DNA of 5,306 bases from Acidobacteriota bacterium. GTDB taxonomy: Bacteria; Acidobacteriota; Aminicenantia; UBA2199. Position numbers and translations under genes: made by a program. Of this stretch, positions 5,173 to 5,306 are shown one piece after another (the first letter of the stretch is position 1; every line of letters starts with the position of its first letter). The notes beneath the pieces are model-generated. The model saw only the letters and a program-made list of their open reading frames with translations. It was not told where the DNA came from and did not search any database. Where the stretch lies: NCBI GenBank assembly GCA_021817755.1, contig JAKAGC010000351.1:1-5306 (forward strand), written 5' to 3'.

Positions 5173-5306
5173 TCGTTTTGTTCCTTTTCCAACGCTTCAC
5201 AATCGATATCGAGTTCATATTCTTTTATTTTACGGTAGAGGCGTGGTCGGGAAATTTCCAATAATTCAGCTGTTCGTAATATATTAAAATCGGTTAACTG
5301 CAATAC
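5160..5306 (-). CDS. Sigma-54-dependent response regulator, C-terminal Fis-type HTH only
   Basis: Only the last 48 codons and the TGA stop (5162-5160) are inside the window. The visible residues read LTDFNILRTAELL, then EISRPRLYRKIKEYEL, followed by an acidic tail ending EQNDVTE. This is the Fis/HTH_8 helix-turn-helix found at the end of NtrC-family activators, with the A.LL.ISR..LY..I..Y signature. In that family it follows an AAA+ domain and usually a receiver domain; both would lie beyond the right edge and are not seen. It is encoded on the same strand as the peptide genes and the orphan-type sensor kinase, and it ends 281 bases before a sigma-54 promoter. This supports it as the activator of the peptide operon and the partner of the kinase. 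A single-domain Fis-like protein is possible but less likely. Confidence 0.85.
   Translation of the reverse strand, partial: VLQLTDFNILRTAELLEISRPRLYRKIKEYELDIDCEALEKEQNDVTE

Noticed and set aside
5099..5287. Plus-strand open frame at the right edge
   Set aside because: It is antisense to the regulator's Fis-type HTH, whose motif on the minus strand is clear.

Overview
The window holds a compact minus-strand locus that looks like a regulated cassette of ribosomally made, post-translationally modified peptide (RiPP) precursors. A two-component system flanks it, and the tail of an unrelated plus-strand ammonium transporter gene sits at the left edge. The host cannot be fixed from 5.3 kb. The leader motif is of the lanthipeptide type common in Bacteroidota and also carried by lineages such as Candidatus Aminicenantes. 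The 14-bladed 'regulator propeller' sensor kinase also fits either. However, the kinase has a TTGAAA/TATAAT-type promoter rather than the Bacteroidota type, and several genes have Shine-Dalgarno sites, so I lean towards a non-Bacteroidota, moderately AT-rich, Gram-negative-type bacterium. This is inference.

Layout. Positions 3-488 (+) are the 3' end of an Amt ammonium transporter gene, closed by a strong intrinsic terminator at 531-571. Convergent to it, 655-3651 (-) encodes a complete 998-residue membrane sensor histidine kinase with a secretion signal, 14 propeller blades, a Y_Y_Y domain, one membrane helix and a His kinase core, but no receiver domain. Upstream of the kinase on the same strand lie five small paralogous genes: 3798-3971, 3995-4180, 4211-4387, 4408-4581 and 4610-4810. 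They encode 57-66 residue peptides with a shared leader (KLxLKKETI...EM..I.GG) and short Cys/Thr-containing cores. At 5160-5306 (-) is the C-terminal Fis-type helix-turn-helix of what is almost certainly a sigma-54-dependent response regulator.

How the parts fit. The 349-base gap between the regulator and the first peptide gene contains a near-consensus sigma-54 promoter (4863-4878), correctly oriented for the peptide genes. About 120 bases upstream of its predicted start is a perfect 6-5-6 inverted repeat (TGTAAC-N5-GTTACA, 4964-4980), with the geometry and position expected of an activator-binding enhancer site. A second, near-identical copy overlaps the regulator's stop codon (5156-5172). 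The simplest model is that the kinase senses an envelope signal, phosphorylates the regulator, and the regulator switches on the five-peptide operon through sigma-54. No modification enzyme, protease or exporter is in the window, so the chemical class of the product (class I lanthipeptide is the best guess) rests on the leader alone.
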